Of a stretch of 64,000 bases of DNA, positions 41,326 to 50,888 are shown piece after piece. The notes under the pieces were generated by a model that was given only the letters and a program-made list of their open reading frames with translations, was not told where the DNA came from and searched no databases. The DNA comes from an uncultured Mediterraneibacter sp. (GTDB lineage: Bacteria; Bacillota; Clostridia; Lachnospirales; Lachnospiraceae), in assembly GCA_934309345.1 (NCBI GenBank), contig CAKRDD010000007.1:62001-126000 (forward strand). The letters are read 5' to 3'. Position numbers and translations under genes: made by a program. Every line of letters begins with the position of its first letter. Within the stretch, counting starts at the first letter, position 1.

Positions 41326-43986
41326 TTACTTGCGTTCTGTCTCTACCATCTTATAGGCTTCAACCTGATCGCCTTCTTTAATGTCGTTGTAGTTCTCGAA
41401 TACGAAACCACACTCATATCCTGTTCTGACTTCCTTCACGTCATCTTTGAAACGCTTCAGAGATGCCAGCGGTCCGTCGAATACAACGATTCCGTCACGG
41501 ATCAGACGAACAGAACAGTTTCTCTCGAAGATACCGTCAAGCACATATGCACCTGCAATTGTTCCAACTCCTGATGCCTTGAATGTCTGACGTACTTCCG
41601 CATGACCGAGAACCTTCTCCTCGAAGACAGGATCCAGCATACCCTTCATGGCTGCCTCTACATCCTCGATCGCATTGTAGATAACTCTGTAAAGTCTTAA
41701 ATCAACACCCTCGCGCTCAGCGATTTCTTTCGCTGTTGCATCCGGACGAACGTTAAATCCGATGATGATCGCATTTGATGCAGATGCAAGGATAACGTCA
41801 GATTCGTTGATCGCACCAACACCGCCGTGGATGATCTTAACAACAACTTCATCGTTACTCAGCTTCAGAAGGCTCTGCTTGATTGCCTCTACAGATCCCT
41901 GAACATCAGCCTTAACAACAATGTCAAGTTCTTTCAGGTTACCTTCCTGGATCTGGTTGAACAGATCATCCAGAGACATCTTGGACTTCGTCTCTTCCAG
42001 AAGTTTTACCTTGTTCTGGGAAATAAATGTCTCTGCAAATGCTCTTGCTTCTTTATCAGAATCACATCCTACGAATACTTCTCCTGCATTCGGAACATCG
42101 TTCAGACCAAGGATCTCAACCGGCTGGGACGGACCTGCTTCTTTCACACGTCTTCCCTTGTCATCCATCATCGCTCTTACACGACCATGAGCGCTTCCTG
42201 CTGCGATCGCATCTCCTACATGGAGTGTACCTTTCTGTACAAGAACTGTTGCAACAGATCCCTTACCTTTATCAAGCTCAGCCTCGATCACAAGACCACG
42301 TGCCGCACGGTTCGGGTTCGCTTTCAGTTCCATAACCTCTGCTGTCAGAAGGATCATCTCAAGAAGATCCTGGATTCCTTCATGTGTATGCGCTGATACC
42401 GGAACAAAGATTGTGCTTCCGCCCCAGTCTTCCGGGATCAGTTCGTATTCTGTCAATTCCTGTTTTACACGTTCAACATTCGCACTTGGTTTATCGATCT
42501 TGTTGATTGCAACAATAATCTCAATTCCTGCTGCTTTCGCATGGTTGATCGCCTCAATTGTCTGTGGCATAACACCGTCATCCGCAGCAACTACAAGGAT
42601 TGCGATATCTGTAGAGTTTGCTCCACGCATACGCATTGCAGTAAATGCCTCATGTCCCGGTGTATCGAGGAATGTGATCTTTTCTCCGTTGATCTCAACA
42701 ACAGATGCACCGATGTGCTGTGTGATACCACCAGCCTCACGGCCTGTCACATTACTGTTACGGATCGCATCCAAAAGAGATGTCTTACCATGGTCAACAT
42801 GACCCATAACACATACAACCGGAGGACGTTTTACCATAAGGCTTTCGTCTTCTTCATCCTCTTTCAGAAGTTCTTCGATCACATCTACAACTTCTTCTTT
42901 CTCACAGAGAACATCGAATTCCATTGCGATCTCTTCTGCTGTCTCGTAATCAACTTCCTGGTTTACAGTTACGATCTTGCCCTGCATGAAAAGCTTCTTA
43001 ACAATAACAGAAGGAACGATCTTCATCTTATCAGCAAGCTCTTTGATTGTAAGAACTTCCGGAATCACAATCTGTTTGATCTGCTCTTCCTGCTTCTCTT
43101 CCTTTACCTGTGGCTTCTTCACTTCCACTGCCGGTTTCTGCTTCTTGCCTTTTCTTCCTTTTCCTTCGAAAGCTTCATCTCTGTATTCTTTTTTCTTATT
43201 GTCTCTTTCTTTGTCTTTCGCTTTGTTTCTCTGTGTCTTCTGCTGTTCTACGATCGGTGCAGCGTCACTTCTGTCGTTTCTGCGATTGTCATTTCTTCTG
43301 TCAGAGCGCTGTCCCTGTCCACGTCCGTCTCTTCCGTCACGGTTCTCTCTTCCATCACGGTTGTCGCGTCCCTGGAATCCGTCACGTCCACCTCTGTCAG
43401 AACGCTGTCCGCGTCCGTCTCTGTCCTGACGTGGTCCTCTGTTTTCGCCTCTGTTCTCGCCATTGGAACGTCTGTCTCCAAATGGTTTCTGTCCCGGTCT
43501 GTCAGAACGTACCGGTCTTCCCTCACCACTCGGACGGCCTGTTCTTTCTGTTCTTGATCCCTGCGGTCTCTCAGAACGTGTTCCGTTCTGTGCCGGACGT
43601 GCCGGTCTGTCCTCTGCTGCACGAACCGGTCTTTCGCTTCTTGCTGCCGGTTTCTCTGTACGAGCCGGTTTTCCTTCACCGTTCGGACGGCTCTGTCCTG
43701 CTGCCGGACGTTTGCCCTCACCGTTTGGACGACCCTGGTTCTGTCCCTGACGTCCCTGTCCCGGTGCCGGACGTTTTCCCTGCAGTCTGCTGCTGTTCTT
43801 TGAATTCTGTGGGCGAACTACAAATGCAAGATTTTTTTTCTTCGGAGCGCCCTCTTTTTCTGTTGTTTTATCTGCAGCCATCTCAGCATCTTTGCCTGCT
43901 GCTTCTCTTCTAATATCTTCTGCCACGTTATCCTCCCTGGTGTTTAAACTCTTTTTATTTTCACTCTGCATCTTCTCATCTGCCAT
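41326..43986 (-). CDS. infB: Translation initiation factor IF-2 with long RGG-like N-terminal region
   Basis: GTPase that delivers initiator tRNA to the ribosome. The 886 residues have a disordered, Arg/Gly/Asp/Asn-rich segment (about 60-245, with repeated RDGR-, NRDGR- and RSDR-like units), a lysine-rich stretch, the IF2_N domain (LTIKELADKMKIVPSVIVKKLF, about 318-339), then the G domain with GHVDHGKTSLLD, DTPGHEAF and NKIDKP, and the C-terminal barrels. The repeat-rich segment also leaves long open frames on the other strand, which are not genes. Confidence 0.97.
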   Translation of the reverse strand: MADEKMQSENKKSLNTREDNVAEDIRREAAGKDAEMAADKTTEKEGAPKKKNLAFVVRPQNSKNSSRLQGKRPAPGQGRQGQNQGRPNGEGKRPAAGQSRPNGEGKPARTEKPAARSERPVRAAEDRPARPAQNGTRSERPQGSRTERTGRPSGEGRPVRSDRPGQKPFGDRRSNGENRGENRGPRQDRDGRGQRSDRGGRDGFQGRDNRDGRENRDGRDGRGQGQRSDRRNDNRRNDRSDAAPIVEQQKTQRNKAKDKERDNKKKEYRDEAFEGKGRKGKKQKPAVEVKKPQVKEEKQEEQIKQIVIPEVLTIKELADKMKIVPSVIVKKLFMQGKIVTVNQEVDYETAEEIAMEFDVLCEKEEVVDVIEELLKEDEEDESLMVKRPPVVCVMGHVDHGKTSLLDAIRNSNVTGREAGGITQHIGASVVEINGEKITFLDTPGHEAFTAMRMRGANSTDIAILVVAADDGVMPQTIEAINHAKAAGIEIIVAINKIDKPSANVERVKQELTEYELIPEDWGGSTIFVPVSAHTHEGIQDLLEMILLTAEVMELKANPNRAARGLVIEAELDKGKGSVATVLVQKGTLHVGDAIAAGSAHGRVRAMMDDKGRRVKEAGPSQPVEILGLNDVPNAGEVFVGCDSDKEARAFAETFISQNKVKLLEETKSKMSLDDLFNQIQEGNLKELDIVVKADVQGSVEAIKQSLLKLSNDEVVVKIIHGGVGAINESDVILASASNAIIIGFNVRPDATAKEIAEREGVDLRLYRVIYNAIEDVEAAMKGMLDPVFEEKVLGHAEVRQTFKASGVGTIAGAYVLDGIFERNCSVRLIRDGIVVFDGPLASLKRFKDDVKEVRTGYECGFVFENYNDIKEGDQVEAYKMVETERK

Positions 43987-44043
43987 ATAAATCTACCTCC
44001 TTCAAGCAATCAACGGGGAACCTTTGTCTTCTACTCCCATTCA

Positions 44044-44361
44044 TCAGGTACGGGATTTCAGTTCTTTTAATATTCCTTTTGCAAATCCTTCGTCTAATAT
44101 CGCCAGAGATGCACGGAATTGTTTTCCCATCGCATGCCCCAAGGTATCTTTATCTCCATAAACTATCATCGGAACTTTATAAAATTCACACATATCACGG
44201 AATTTTTTCTTTGTATTATCTGAAGCGTCTTCTGCAACAACTACAAGGCTTGCTCTTCCGGACTTTGTCTGTCCTTCTGTCATAAATTCACCGCTTGCGC
44301 AGCGCCCTGCTTTCGTTGCCAGACTGATCAGAGACAGTACTTTATCTCTAGCCAATCTCAT
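44044..44361 (-). CDS. ylxQ: YlxQ, L7Ae-family ribosomal-type RNA-binding protein
   Basis: 105-residue L7Ae/L30e/S12e/Gadd45-type K-turn RNA-binding protein, seen in VLSLISLATKAGRCASGEFMTEGQTKSGRASLVVVAEDASDNTKKKFRDMCEFYKVP pieces. The ATG at 44361 has AGGAG close upstream and overlaps the end of rnpM by 14 bases. Function in the nusA-infB operon is not settled. Binding of structured RNA is inferred from the family. Confidence 0.9.
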   Translation of the reverse strand: MRLARDKVLSLISLATKAGRCASGEFMTEGQTKSGRASLVVVAEDASDNTKKKFRDMCEFYKVPMIVYGDKDTLGHAMGKQFRASLAILDEGFAKGILKELKSRT

Positions 44362-44629
44362 CCATCTCCTTTTCCAGCCGTTCATATACTTCCTGCGGTA
44401 TTGCCTGCTTAAAGGAACGCTCCAGTCCTCTGTTCTTCACAGCCCGCTCAAAACATGCCTTCTGCGGACAGAGATACGCTCCACGTCCGTTTTTCTTTCC
44501 GGTTGTGTCAACAACAAATTCTTCTTCCTCTGTTCTGAGGATCCGAATCAGTTCCTTCTTTGGTTTCATCTCGCCGCAGCCTACACATTTACGCATAGGT
44601 ACTTTCTTCTTTACTGCCAAACAATTCAC
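44348..44629 (-). CDS. rnpM: YlxR/RnpM, RNase P modulator
   Basis: Small 93-residue protein with the family pattern PMRKCVGCGEMKPKKELIRI, GRGAYLCPQKACFERAVKN. In Bacillus this protein binds the RNase P RNA. The start is unclear: GTG at 44629 lies too near GAGGG, while TTG at 44620 has a site eight bases upstream. Both keep the conserved part. Usual place between nusA and ylxQ. Confidence 0.9.
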   Translation of the reverse strand: MNCLAVKKKVPMRKCVGCGEMKPKKELIRILRTEEEEFVVDTTGKKNGRGAYLCPQKACFERAVKNRGLERSFKQAIPQEVYERLEKEMDEIG

Positions 44630-44640
44630 TCCCTCAGATC

Positions 44641-45837
44641 TTACTCTTCGTCTGTCTCAACGAATTCAATCTCATCTGCTCCGTCTTCGTCAGCTGCATC
44701 TGCCGGAACGCCATCGTACTCTTCTTCCTCTTCGCCGACTGTATAGCCTTCTTCTCCGACCATACCCATCTGCTCCATGTAGTTCTCCGGAAGATCTCCA
44801 CACTCGATTGCCTGTGTCTCACTCTTGATATCGATCTTGTATCCTGTCAGGCGTGCTGCAAGTCTTGCATTCTGTCCTTCTTTACCGATTGCAAGAGAAA
44901 GCTGATAATCAGGAACGATAACTCCTGCAACCTTCTCATCAGGATCAGCCATAACAGAAATAACCTTCGCCGGGCTGAGTGCATTCTCAATCAGAAGTGC
45001 CGGGTTCTCATCCCAGTTGATGATATCAATCTTCTCACCACGAAGCTCTTTTACGACTGCATTTACTCTTGCACCGTTCATACCAACACAGGCTCCGACC
45101 GGATCAACATTCGGATCATTAGACCATACAGCCATCTTTGTACGGGAACCAGCCTCACGGGCAATGCTCTTGATCTCAACTGTTCCGTCCTTCACCTCTG
45201 CAACCTCTGATTCAAACAGACGTTTTACAAGTTCCGGATGTGTACGGGATACAAGGATCTTCGGTCCCTTTGGTGTGTTCTTAACTTCTACGATATAAAG
45301 CTTGATACGCTCTGTCGGCTCGAAATGCTCTCCTTTCACCTGCTCGTTCTCTGTAAGGATTGCATCCGCTTTTCCAAGATTCACACTGATATTCTTGCCA
45401 ATATAACGCTGTACGATACCTGTTACGATATCCTTCTCTTTCTCGAAATACTGATCAAATACTGCCTTGCGCTCTTCTTCTCTGATCTTCTGAAGGATCA
45501 GGTTCTTTGCATTCTGTGTTGCAATACGTCCGAACTCCTTGGAATGAAGCTCAACCTGTGCGATATCTCCGATATGAAGTGCCGGATTGATCTTCTCTGC
45601 ATCCTCAAGGCTGATCTCGATTGCAGGATCAAATACTTCTTCTACAACTTCTCTCTCTGCATATACAGAGTAGTCACATGTATTGCGATCCATAATGATC
45701 TTGATGTTATCAGATGTTCCGAAATGGTTCTTACATGCACTTAAAAGTGAATTCTCAATGGCCTCCATCATGACATCCTTGCTGATGTTCTTCTCTTTTT
45801 CAAGAATATCCAATGCTTCGAGTAATTCTGTGTTCAT
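44641..45837 (-). CDS. nusA: Transcription termination/antitermination factor NusA
   Basis: RNA polymerase-binding elongation factor. The 398 residues have the N-terminal polymerase-binding domain (LLEALDILEKEKNISKDVMMEAIENSLL), S1 domain (about 133-200), and two KH domains (GACVGMNGARVNAVVKELRGEKIDII; LAIGKEGQNARLAARLTGYKIDI). The C-terminus is a short, very acidic tail (about 360-398) instead of the acidic repeats of E. coli. AGGAGG precedes the ATG. Confidence 0.97.
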   Translation of the reverse strand: MNTELLEALDILEKEKNISKDVMMEAIENSLLSACKNHFGTSDNIKIIMDRNTCDYSVYAEREVVEEVFDPAIEISLEDAEKINPALHIGDIAQVELHSKEFGRIATQNAKNLILQKIREEERKAVFDQYFEKEKDIVTGIVQRYIGKNISVNLGKADAILTENEQVKGEHFEPTERIKLYIVEVKNTPKGPKILVSRTHPELVKRLFESEVAEVKDGTVEIKSIAREAGSRTKMAVWSNDPNVDPVGACVGMNGARVNAVVKELRGEKIDIINWDENPALLIENALSPAKVISVMADPDEKVAGVIVPDYQLSLAIGKEGQNARLAARLTGYKIDIKSETQAIECGDLPENYMEQMGMVGEEGYTVGEEEEEYDGVPADAADEDGADEIEFVETDEE

Positions 45838-45854
45838 TTTTCTTTCCTCCTAAA

Positions 45855-46322
45855 TTAAAAATCCAAAGCCTGACGGATCAAAGCGATTTCTTTTCTGTCA
45901 AATGTCTGCTCTGTCTCATCTTCGTATGTGATGGTCACTGTGTTCTCATCATAACTCTTTAAAATTCCGACGAACTCTTTCTGTCGGTCGATCGCACGGT
46001 ATGTGCGGATCTCTACTTCTTCTCCAAGATTTCTCTTGAAATCCTTCTCTTTCTTAAGTGGTCTTCCAAGTCCCGGAGAACTTACTTCAAAGATATAGGA
46101 GTCTTCAATATAATCCTTCTCATCAAGGATATCGGAGAATCTCCTGCTGACTGCCTCACAGTCATCCACGGCAATTCCGCCTGGTTTGTCAATATACGCG
46201 CGAAGGTACCAGGTACCTCCTTCTTTCACATATTCTACATCTACCAGCTCAAACCCGAGTTCCTCTATGATAGGCTCGAGAAGTGCTTCTGTCTGCTGTT
46301 CATAATCTTCTCTTCTGGACAC
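45855..46322 (-). CDS. rimP: Ribosome maturation factor RimP
   Basis: 30S assembly factor. The 155 residues show the two-domain pattern LLEPIIEELGFELVDVEYVKEGGTWYLRAYID.. and EVSSPGLGRPLKKEKDF (about 79-95), the conserved motif of the family. First gene of the rimP-nusA-rnpM-ylxQ-infB operon. The start is a GTG at 46322, with AGGAG 11 bases upstream. Confidence 0.96.
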   Translation of the reverse strand: MSRREDYEQQTEALLEPIIEELGFELVDVEYVKEGGTWYLRAYIDKPGGIAVDDCEAVSRRFSDILDEKDYIEDSYIFEVSSPGLGRPLKKEKDFKRNLGEEVEIRTYRAIDRQKEFVGILKSYDENTVTITYEDETEQTFDRKEIALIRQALDF

Positions 46323-46394
46323 GCTGCGTCAAACTCCTTTTCTTCTATAATATAGTTTGTGATCTGATTCATAAAGAATTTTCCATATCACCAA

Positions 46395-46422
46395 AGAAGA
46401 GTGAACTTTCGTCCACTCTTCT
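46395..46422 (-). ncRNA. Hairpin in the rimP leader
   Basis: Nine perfect pairs, AGAAGAGTG with CACTCTTCT (minus strand), loop of ten. It lies just downstream of the proposed rimP promoter. The bases after it (TTGGTGA) are not a T-run, so it is called a leader hairpin and not a parC terminator. Confidence 0.4.
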
Positions 46423-46447
46423 GCCAATTCCTTATGTAACTATATTT

Positions 46448-46476
46448 ACTCTAGCACTTTTCTATGAGGAAATCAA
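46448..46476 (-). promoter_or_regulatory. rimP: Possible promoter of the rimP-nusA-infB operon
   Basis: Minus strand TTGATT (46476-46471), 17-base spacer, TAGAGT (46453-46448). The -10 is imperfect. A second TATAAT-like box lies nearer the gene (around 46350). Confidence 0.4.
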
Positions 46477-46559
46477 GGGGTTTTTGCACATTTTCTTACA
46501 ATGCCTCAAAAAATCCCGTGACTTTTTTACTCTTTACTCCTCTGCTTCCGGTAAGACTT

Positions 46560-48800
46560 CTAACGGCTTTTTGTCCCTGTTCCATCCCGCTTCGCCAGTT
46601 TCAGGCGGTTCAACGAAACCGTCTTTTCTCCATAAGTAATCTTCGTCTCTGTTCCTTCTTCAAAAAGGTAAACTTCTTCCAGTTCATCCTTCTTCTGAAG
46701 CTTGATTCCTCTGACACCGACAGCTGCTTTTTTCTTCTCCGGAACATCTGCAGACAAAAATCTCAGGAAATATCCATTCTTCGTCTGAAGAACAACATTC
46801 TGCTGCTCCGTCACTACCTTCACTGCGACAAGCTTGTCTTCTTCCTGCAGCTTTGTTGCCGCGATCGTACGCTTGGATACCTGGAATTCGCTTCCATCCA
46901 CACGCTTGATCATTCCCTGTGCTGTTGCAAACAATAATTTTGAATAACGCATCTGCTCTTCTTCACAGATCATAACAACCTGTTCGTCACTGCTCGAATA
47001 ATTACTTACATTATCAATCGGAATCCCTTTATCTCTGAACTTTCCATGCGGAAGGTCAAGTACCTTCACCTGATGCATCTTGCCTTCATCTGTAAACAGA
47101 CAGAGTTTTCCAATGTTCATGCAATGCACAATGTATTTGTTCTCTTTGTCTGCTGCTTCTTTATTCCTCTCATAGACTCCGGTGTCTACTGTCTTCGCGT
47201 AACCAAAACGATCCATCAGAAAGACTACCTGCTGCTCTTCAATCTTCTTCTCTTCAAAAACAGCTTCTTCTGCATTCTCCACAACGGTACGACGCTTTCT
47301 TCCGAATTCTTTCTTGTAGCCGTCAAGCTCTTCCATGATCACACCTGCCATGGAATCATAGTTATTTAAAATATCTTCATAACGGGCAATATTTTCTAAT
47401 GTCTTCTCATGCTCTTTCTGAAGTGCTTCAATCTCCAGACCGATCAGACGATAAAGACGCATCTCCAGAATCGCTGTCGCCTGACGTTCTGTAAAGCGGA
47501 GCATTGCCGCCATCTTTTTGGAAATCGCAGACTTGAACTTAATGTTTTCCGTCTCACCGTTTACCAGGCAGGCACGCGCATCTTTTACAGATTTACTTCC
47601 TCTTAAGATCTCAATGATCAGGTCGATCACATCACATGCTTTGATCAGACCTTCCTGAACTTCACTCTTCTCCCGCTCTTTGCCAAGCAGCGTTGTATAT
47701 TTTCTTGTCGCAAGCTCAAACTGGAAATCCACATGATGCTCAATGATCTGCTTCAGACTCAAAGTCTCCGGTCTGCCATTTGCAACCGCCAGCATATTCA
47801 CACCAAATGTATCTTCCAGACGTGTCTTCTTATAAAGCATGTTCTTCAGGTTCTCAACATCCGCACCACGCTTCAATTCGATCACGATACGGATTCCTTC
47901 TTTTGAAGACTGGTTTGAAATATCAACGATATCTGTCGTCTTCTTGGATTCCACAAGATTGCAGACATCGTTTAAGAACTTTCCAATCCCGGCTCCAATC
48001 ATCGTGTATGGGATCTCTGTGATCACAAGCTGCTTCTTGCCACCTTTGAGTTCTTCCACTTCCACTTTTCCACGCAGCTTGATCTTTCCCTGTCCGCTCT
48101 CATAGATTGCCGGAAGATCGTCCTTATTGACCACGATTCCTCCGGTTGGGAAATCCGGTCCTTTGATATATTTCATCAGCTGCTTTGTCGTGATCTTGTC
48201 ATTCTTCATGTAAGCTTTGACCGCATCGATCACTTCGCAGAGATTATGTGTCGGGATACTTGTCGCCATACCGACTGCGATTCCTTCCGCACCATTGATC
48301 AGAAGGTTCGGCACACGCATCGGAAGCACAAGGGGTTCTTTCTCCGTCTCATCAAAGTTCGGGCCAAAATCAATGACATTCTTATCAAGGTCAGCCAGAC
48401 ATACTTCCTGCGTGAACTTTGTAAGACGTGCCTCTGTATAACGCATCGCAGCAGCTCCGTCTCCCTCAATGGATCCAAAGTTACCGTGTCCGTCCACAAG
48501 AACCTGTCCCTTCTTAAACTCCTGCGCCATCACTACAAGAGAATCGTAGATGGAACTGTCTCCATGTGGATGATATTTACCCATCGTATCTCCGACAATA
48601 CGTGCACTCTTACGATAAGGCTTATCATAACGGATACCAAGCTCGTACATATCATAAAGTGTACGACGCTGAACCGGCTTGAGACCATCACGGACATCCG
48701 GAAGTGCTCTGGCGATAATAACACTCATCGCATAATCAATATAAGATTTCTTCATAAGGTCAGAATATTCTGTTCTTATGATCTGTGATTCATTACTCAT
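46560..48800 (-). CDS. parC: DNA topoisomerase IV subunit A
   Basis: Cuts and rejoins DNA in chromosome decatenation. The 746 residues have the winged-helix core (RALPDVRDGLKPVQRRTLYDM), the quinolone region KYHPHGDSSIYDSLV with Ser and Asp at the usual sensitivity positions, and the catalytic Tyr at 121 (AAAMRYTEARL). The C-terminal beta-pinwheel has KKKAAVGVRGIKL in place of a GyrA box (QRRGGRG), which favours topoisomerase IV over gyrase. parE precedes it by 11 bases. Confidence 0.9.
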   Translation of the reverse strand: MSNESQIIRTEYSDLMKKSYIDYAMSVIIARALPDVRDGLKPVQRRTLYDMYELGIRYDKPYRKSARIVGDTMGKYHPHGDSSIYDSLVVMAQEFKKGQVLVDGHGNFGSIEGDGAAAMRYTEARLTKFTQEVCLADLDKNVIDFGPNFDETEKEPLVLPMRVPNLLINGAEGIAVGMATSIPTHNLCEVIDAVKAYMKNDKITTKQLMKYIKGPDFPTGGIVVNKDDLPAIYESGQGKIKLRGKVEVEELKGGKKQLVITEIPYTMIGAGIGKFLNDVCNLVESKKTTDIVDISNQSSKEGIRIVIELKRGADVENLKNMLYKKTRLEDTFGVNMLAVANGRPETLSLKQIIEHHVDFQFELATRKYTTLLGKEREKSEVQEGLIKACDVIDLIIEILRGSKSVKDARACLVNGETENIKFKSAISKKMAAMLRFTERQATAILEMRLYRLIGLEIEALQKEHEKTLENIARYEDILNNYDSMAGVIMEELDGYKKEFGRKRRTVVENAEEAVFEEKKIEEQQVVFLMDRFGYAKTVDTGVYERNKEAADKENKYIVHCMNIGKLCLFTDEGKMHQVKVLDLPHGKFRDKGIPIDNVSNYSSSDEQVVMICEEEQMRYSKLLFATAQGMIKRVDGSEFQVSKRTIAATKLQEEDKLVAVKVVTEQQNVVLQTKNGYFLRFLSADVPEKKKAAVGVRGIKLQKKDELEEVYLFEEGTETKITYGEKTVSLNRLKLAKRDGTGTKSR

Positions 48801-48811
48801 TCTTCTTCTCC

Positions 48812-50734
48812 TTAGATATCCAACTCTGCCTCTGTCGCATTTTCATAGATGAAATTACGGCGCGGCGGTACTTCGGTTCCCATCAGCATCTCCGTTACAC
48901 TCGAAGCCATTCGGGCATCCTCAATCTCTACTCGTTTCAACATACGTCTCTCAGGATCCAGTGTTGTCTCCCAGAGCTGCTCCGCATCCATCTCTCCAAG
49001 ACCTTTGTAGCGCTGAAGTGTAAACGGACCTGTATGTGTCTTTCTATAACGTTCCAGTGCCTTATCATCATACAGATACTCTTCTTCTCCGCTCTTCGGC
49101 ATTGCCTTATAAAGTGGCGGCATTGCAATATACACATGTCCCTCAAAAATAAGCTCCGGCATAAAGCGATAGAATAAGGTAAGTAATAAGGTGGAAATAT
49201 GTGCACCATCAACATCGGCATCAGCCATAATGATGATCTTGTCATATCTCAACTTTGTAATATCAAAGTCATTTCCATATCCTTCAGAGAATCCGCAGCC
49301 AAATGCATTGATCATCGTCTTGATCTCCGCATTGGCAAGCACCTTATCAATACTTGCTTTCTCCACATTCAAGATCTTACCACGGATTGGAAGGATTGCC
49401 TGATAGTTTCTGTTTCTCGCTGTCTTCGCAGAACCACCGGCGGAATCTCCCTCGACAATGAAGATCTCACATTTCTTAGGATCGCGGCTCTCACAGTTCG
49501 CCAGCTTTCCGTTGCTGTCAAAAGAATACTTCTGCTTTGTCAGAAGATTTGTCTTTGCCTTCTCTTCTGTCTTACGGATCTTAGCCGCTTTCTCCGCACT
49601 GGAGAGAACCGTCTTAAGTGTATCCAGATTACGGTCAAAGAAACGAACGATCTCTTCTCCTGTCACCTTGCTGACTGCTTTCGCCGCATCCGGGTTGTCC
49701 AGCTTCGTCTTCGTCTGCCCCTCGAATCTCGGATCCGGGTGCTTAATGGATACAATTGCTGTCATTCCGTTACGGATATCCGCACCGGTAAAGTTTGCAT
49801 CCTTTTCTTTCAGGATTCCTATCTCTCTCGCATACTGGTTCATGACAGTTGTAAAGGTTGTCTTGAATCCTGTCAGATGTGTTCCGCCCTCTGCGTTATA
49901 AATATTATTACAGAATCCAAGTACATTCTCATGGAACTCATTCACATACTGCAAAGTAACCTCTACTTCAATCCCGTCTGCTTCCCCTTTGAAATAAACC
50001 GGATCGTGAAGTACTTCTTTCTTACGGTTCAGATCCTGGATAAATCCAATGATTCCTTCCGGCTCATGATATACAATGTGCTCAACACTTCCATCTCTCT
50101 TATCATCAAATACGATCGTCAGATTCGGATTCAGATAAGCTGTCTCATGCAGACGGCTCTTAACCTCTTCCGCTTTGAACTTTGTCTTCTCAAAGATCGT
50201 ATCATCCGGCAGGAAATTTACCGTTGTTCCTGTCTTTCTCGTCTTTCCGATCTTAGGAAGGAGTCCATCTTCCAGTTCGATGACCGGAATTCCTCTCTCG
50301 TACCGGTCATGATGAACAAATCCATCCCTGCTGATCTTCACATCCATATAAGTAGAAAGAGCATTTACAACAGAGGAACCTACTCCGTGAAGTCCACCAC
50401 TTGTCTTATATGCAGAATCATCAAACTTACCACCTGCATGGAGTGTCGTGTAAACCAGACGAGCCGCAGATACACCTTTCTGATGCATATCAACCGGAAC
50501 CCCACGACCGTTATCTGAGACGGTTGCAGATCCGTCTTTTTCCAATGTCACCTGAATCTCACTACAGAACCCTGCCAGATGCTCATCTACTGCATTGTCC
50601 ACGATCTCATAGATCAGATGATTCAGTCCCTTTGTAGAAACACTTCCAATGTACATTCCCGGGCGTTTCCGTACTGCCTCAAGACCTTCCAATACCGCGA
50701 TACTCCCTGCATCGTATGTATTATTTCCCGCCAT
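48812..50734 (-). CDS. parE: DNA topoisomerase IV subunit B
   Basis: ATPase subunit partnered with the downstream ParC. The 640 residues show the GHKL ATPase parts (EIVDNAVDEHLAGF; VSDNGRGVPVDMHQKG; TSGGLHGVGSSVVNALS), and the TOPRIM region (IVEGDSAGGSAKTARNRNYQAILPIRGKILNVE; DADVDGAHI). An open frame extends to 50800, but its first part overlaps the promoter at 50791-50819. The ATG at 50734 has AGGAG eight bases before it. Confidence 0.92.
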   Translation of the reverse strand: MAGNNTYDAGSIAVLEGLEAVRKRPGMYIGSVSTKGLNHLIYEIVDNAVDEHLAGFCSEIQVTLEKDGSATVSDNGRGVPVDMHQKGVSAARLVYTTLHAGGKFDDSAYKTSGGLHGVGSSVVNALSTYMDVKISRDGFVHHDRYERGIPVIELEDGLLPKIGKTRKTGTTVNFLPDDTIFEKTKFKAEEVKSRLHETAYLNPNLTIVFDDKRDGSVEHIVYHEPEGIIGFIQDLNRKKEVLHDPVYFKGEADGIEVEVTLQYVNEFHENVLGFCNNIYNAEGGTHLTGFKTTFTTVMNQYAREIGILKEKDANFTGADIRNGMTAIVSIKHPDPRFEGQTKTKLDNPDAAKAVSKVTGEEIVRFFDRNLDTLKTVLSSAEKAAKIRKTEEKAKTNLLTKQKYSFDSNGKLANCESRDPKKCEIFIVEGDSAGGSAKTARNRNYQAILPIRGKILNVEKASIDKVLANAEIKTMINAFGCGFSEGYGNDFDITKLRYDKIIIMADADVDGAHISTLLLTLFYRFMPELIFEGHVYIAMPPLYKAMPKSGEEEYLYDDKALERYRKTHTGPFTLQRYKGLGEMDAEQLWETTLDPERRMLKRVEIEDARMASSVTEMLMGTEVPPRRNFIYENATEAELDI

Positions 50735-50790
50735 TACTCTTTCTCCTTCTTTCTCGAACTCAAACTGTTCTATACAGTCAATCAACAAAT

Positions 50791-50819
50791 ATGATATCAT
50801 TTAACCATCTGATTTTCAA
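50791..50819 (-). promoter_or_regulatory. parE: SigmaA-type promoter of parE-parC
   Basis: Minus strand TTGAAA (50819-50814), 17-base spacer, TATCAT (50796-50791). The predicted start gives a leader of about 50 bases and shows that translation begins at 50734 rather than upstream. Confidence 0.75.
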
Positions 50820-50888
50820 CTCTTTTTCGCTCATATGTTCTATCGGTCTTCTTCTGACAGGAGATGACTGTAACCGTCTGACAGCCGT

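Noticed and set aside
42541..43913. Two long plus-strand frames antisense to infB
   Set aside because: They result from the repetitive RGG-like coding region in IF-2. No start signals and only low-complexity translation.
49199..50518. 439-codon plus-strand open frame antisense to parE
   Set aside because: It lies wholly opposite a convincing type II topoisomerase gene, has no ribosome-binding site and a Cys/His/Ile-rich composition typical of antisense frames.
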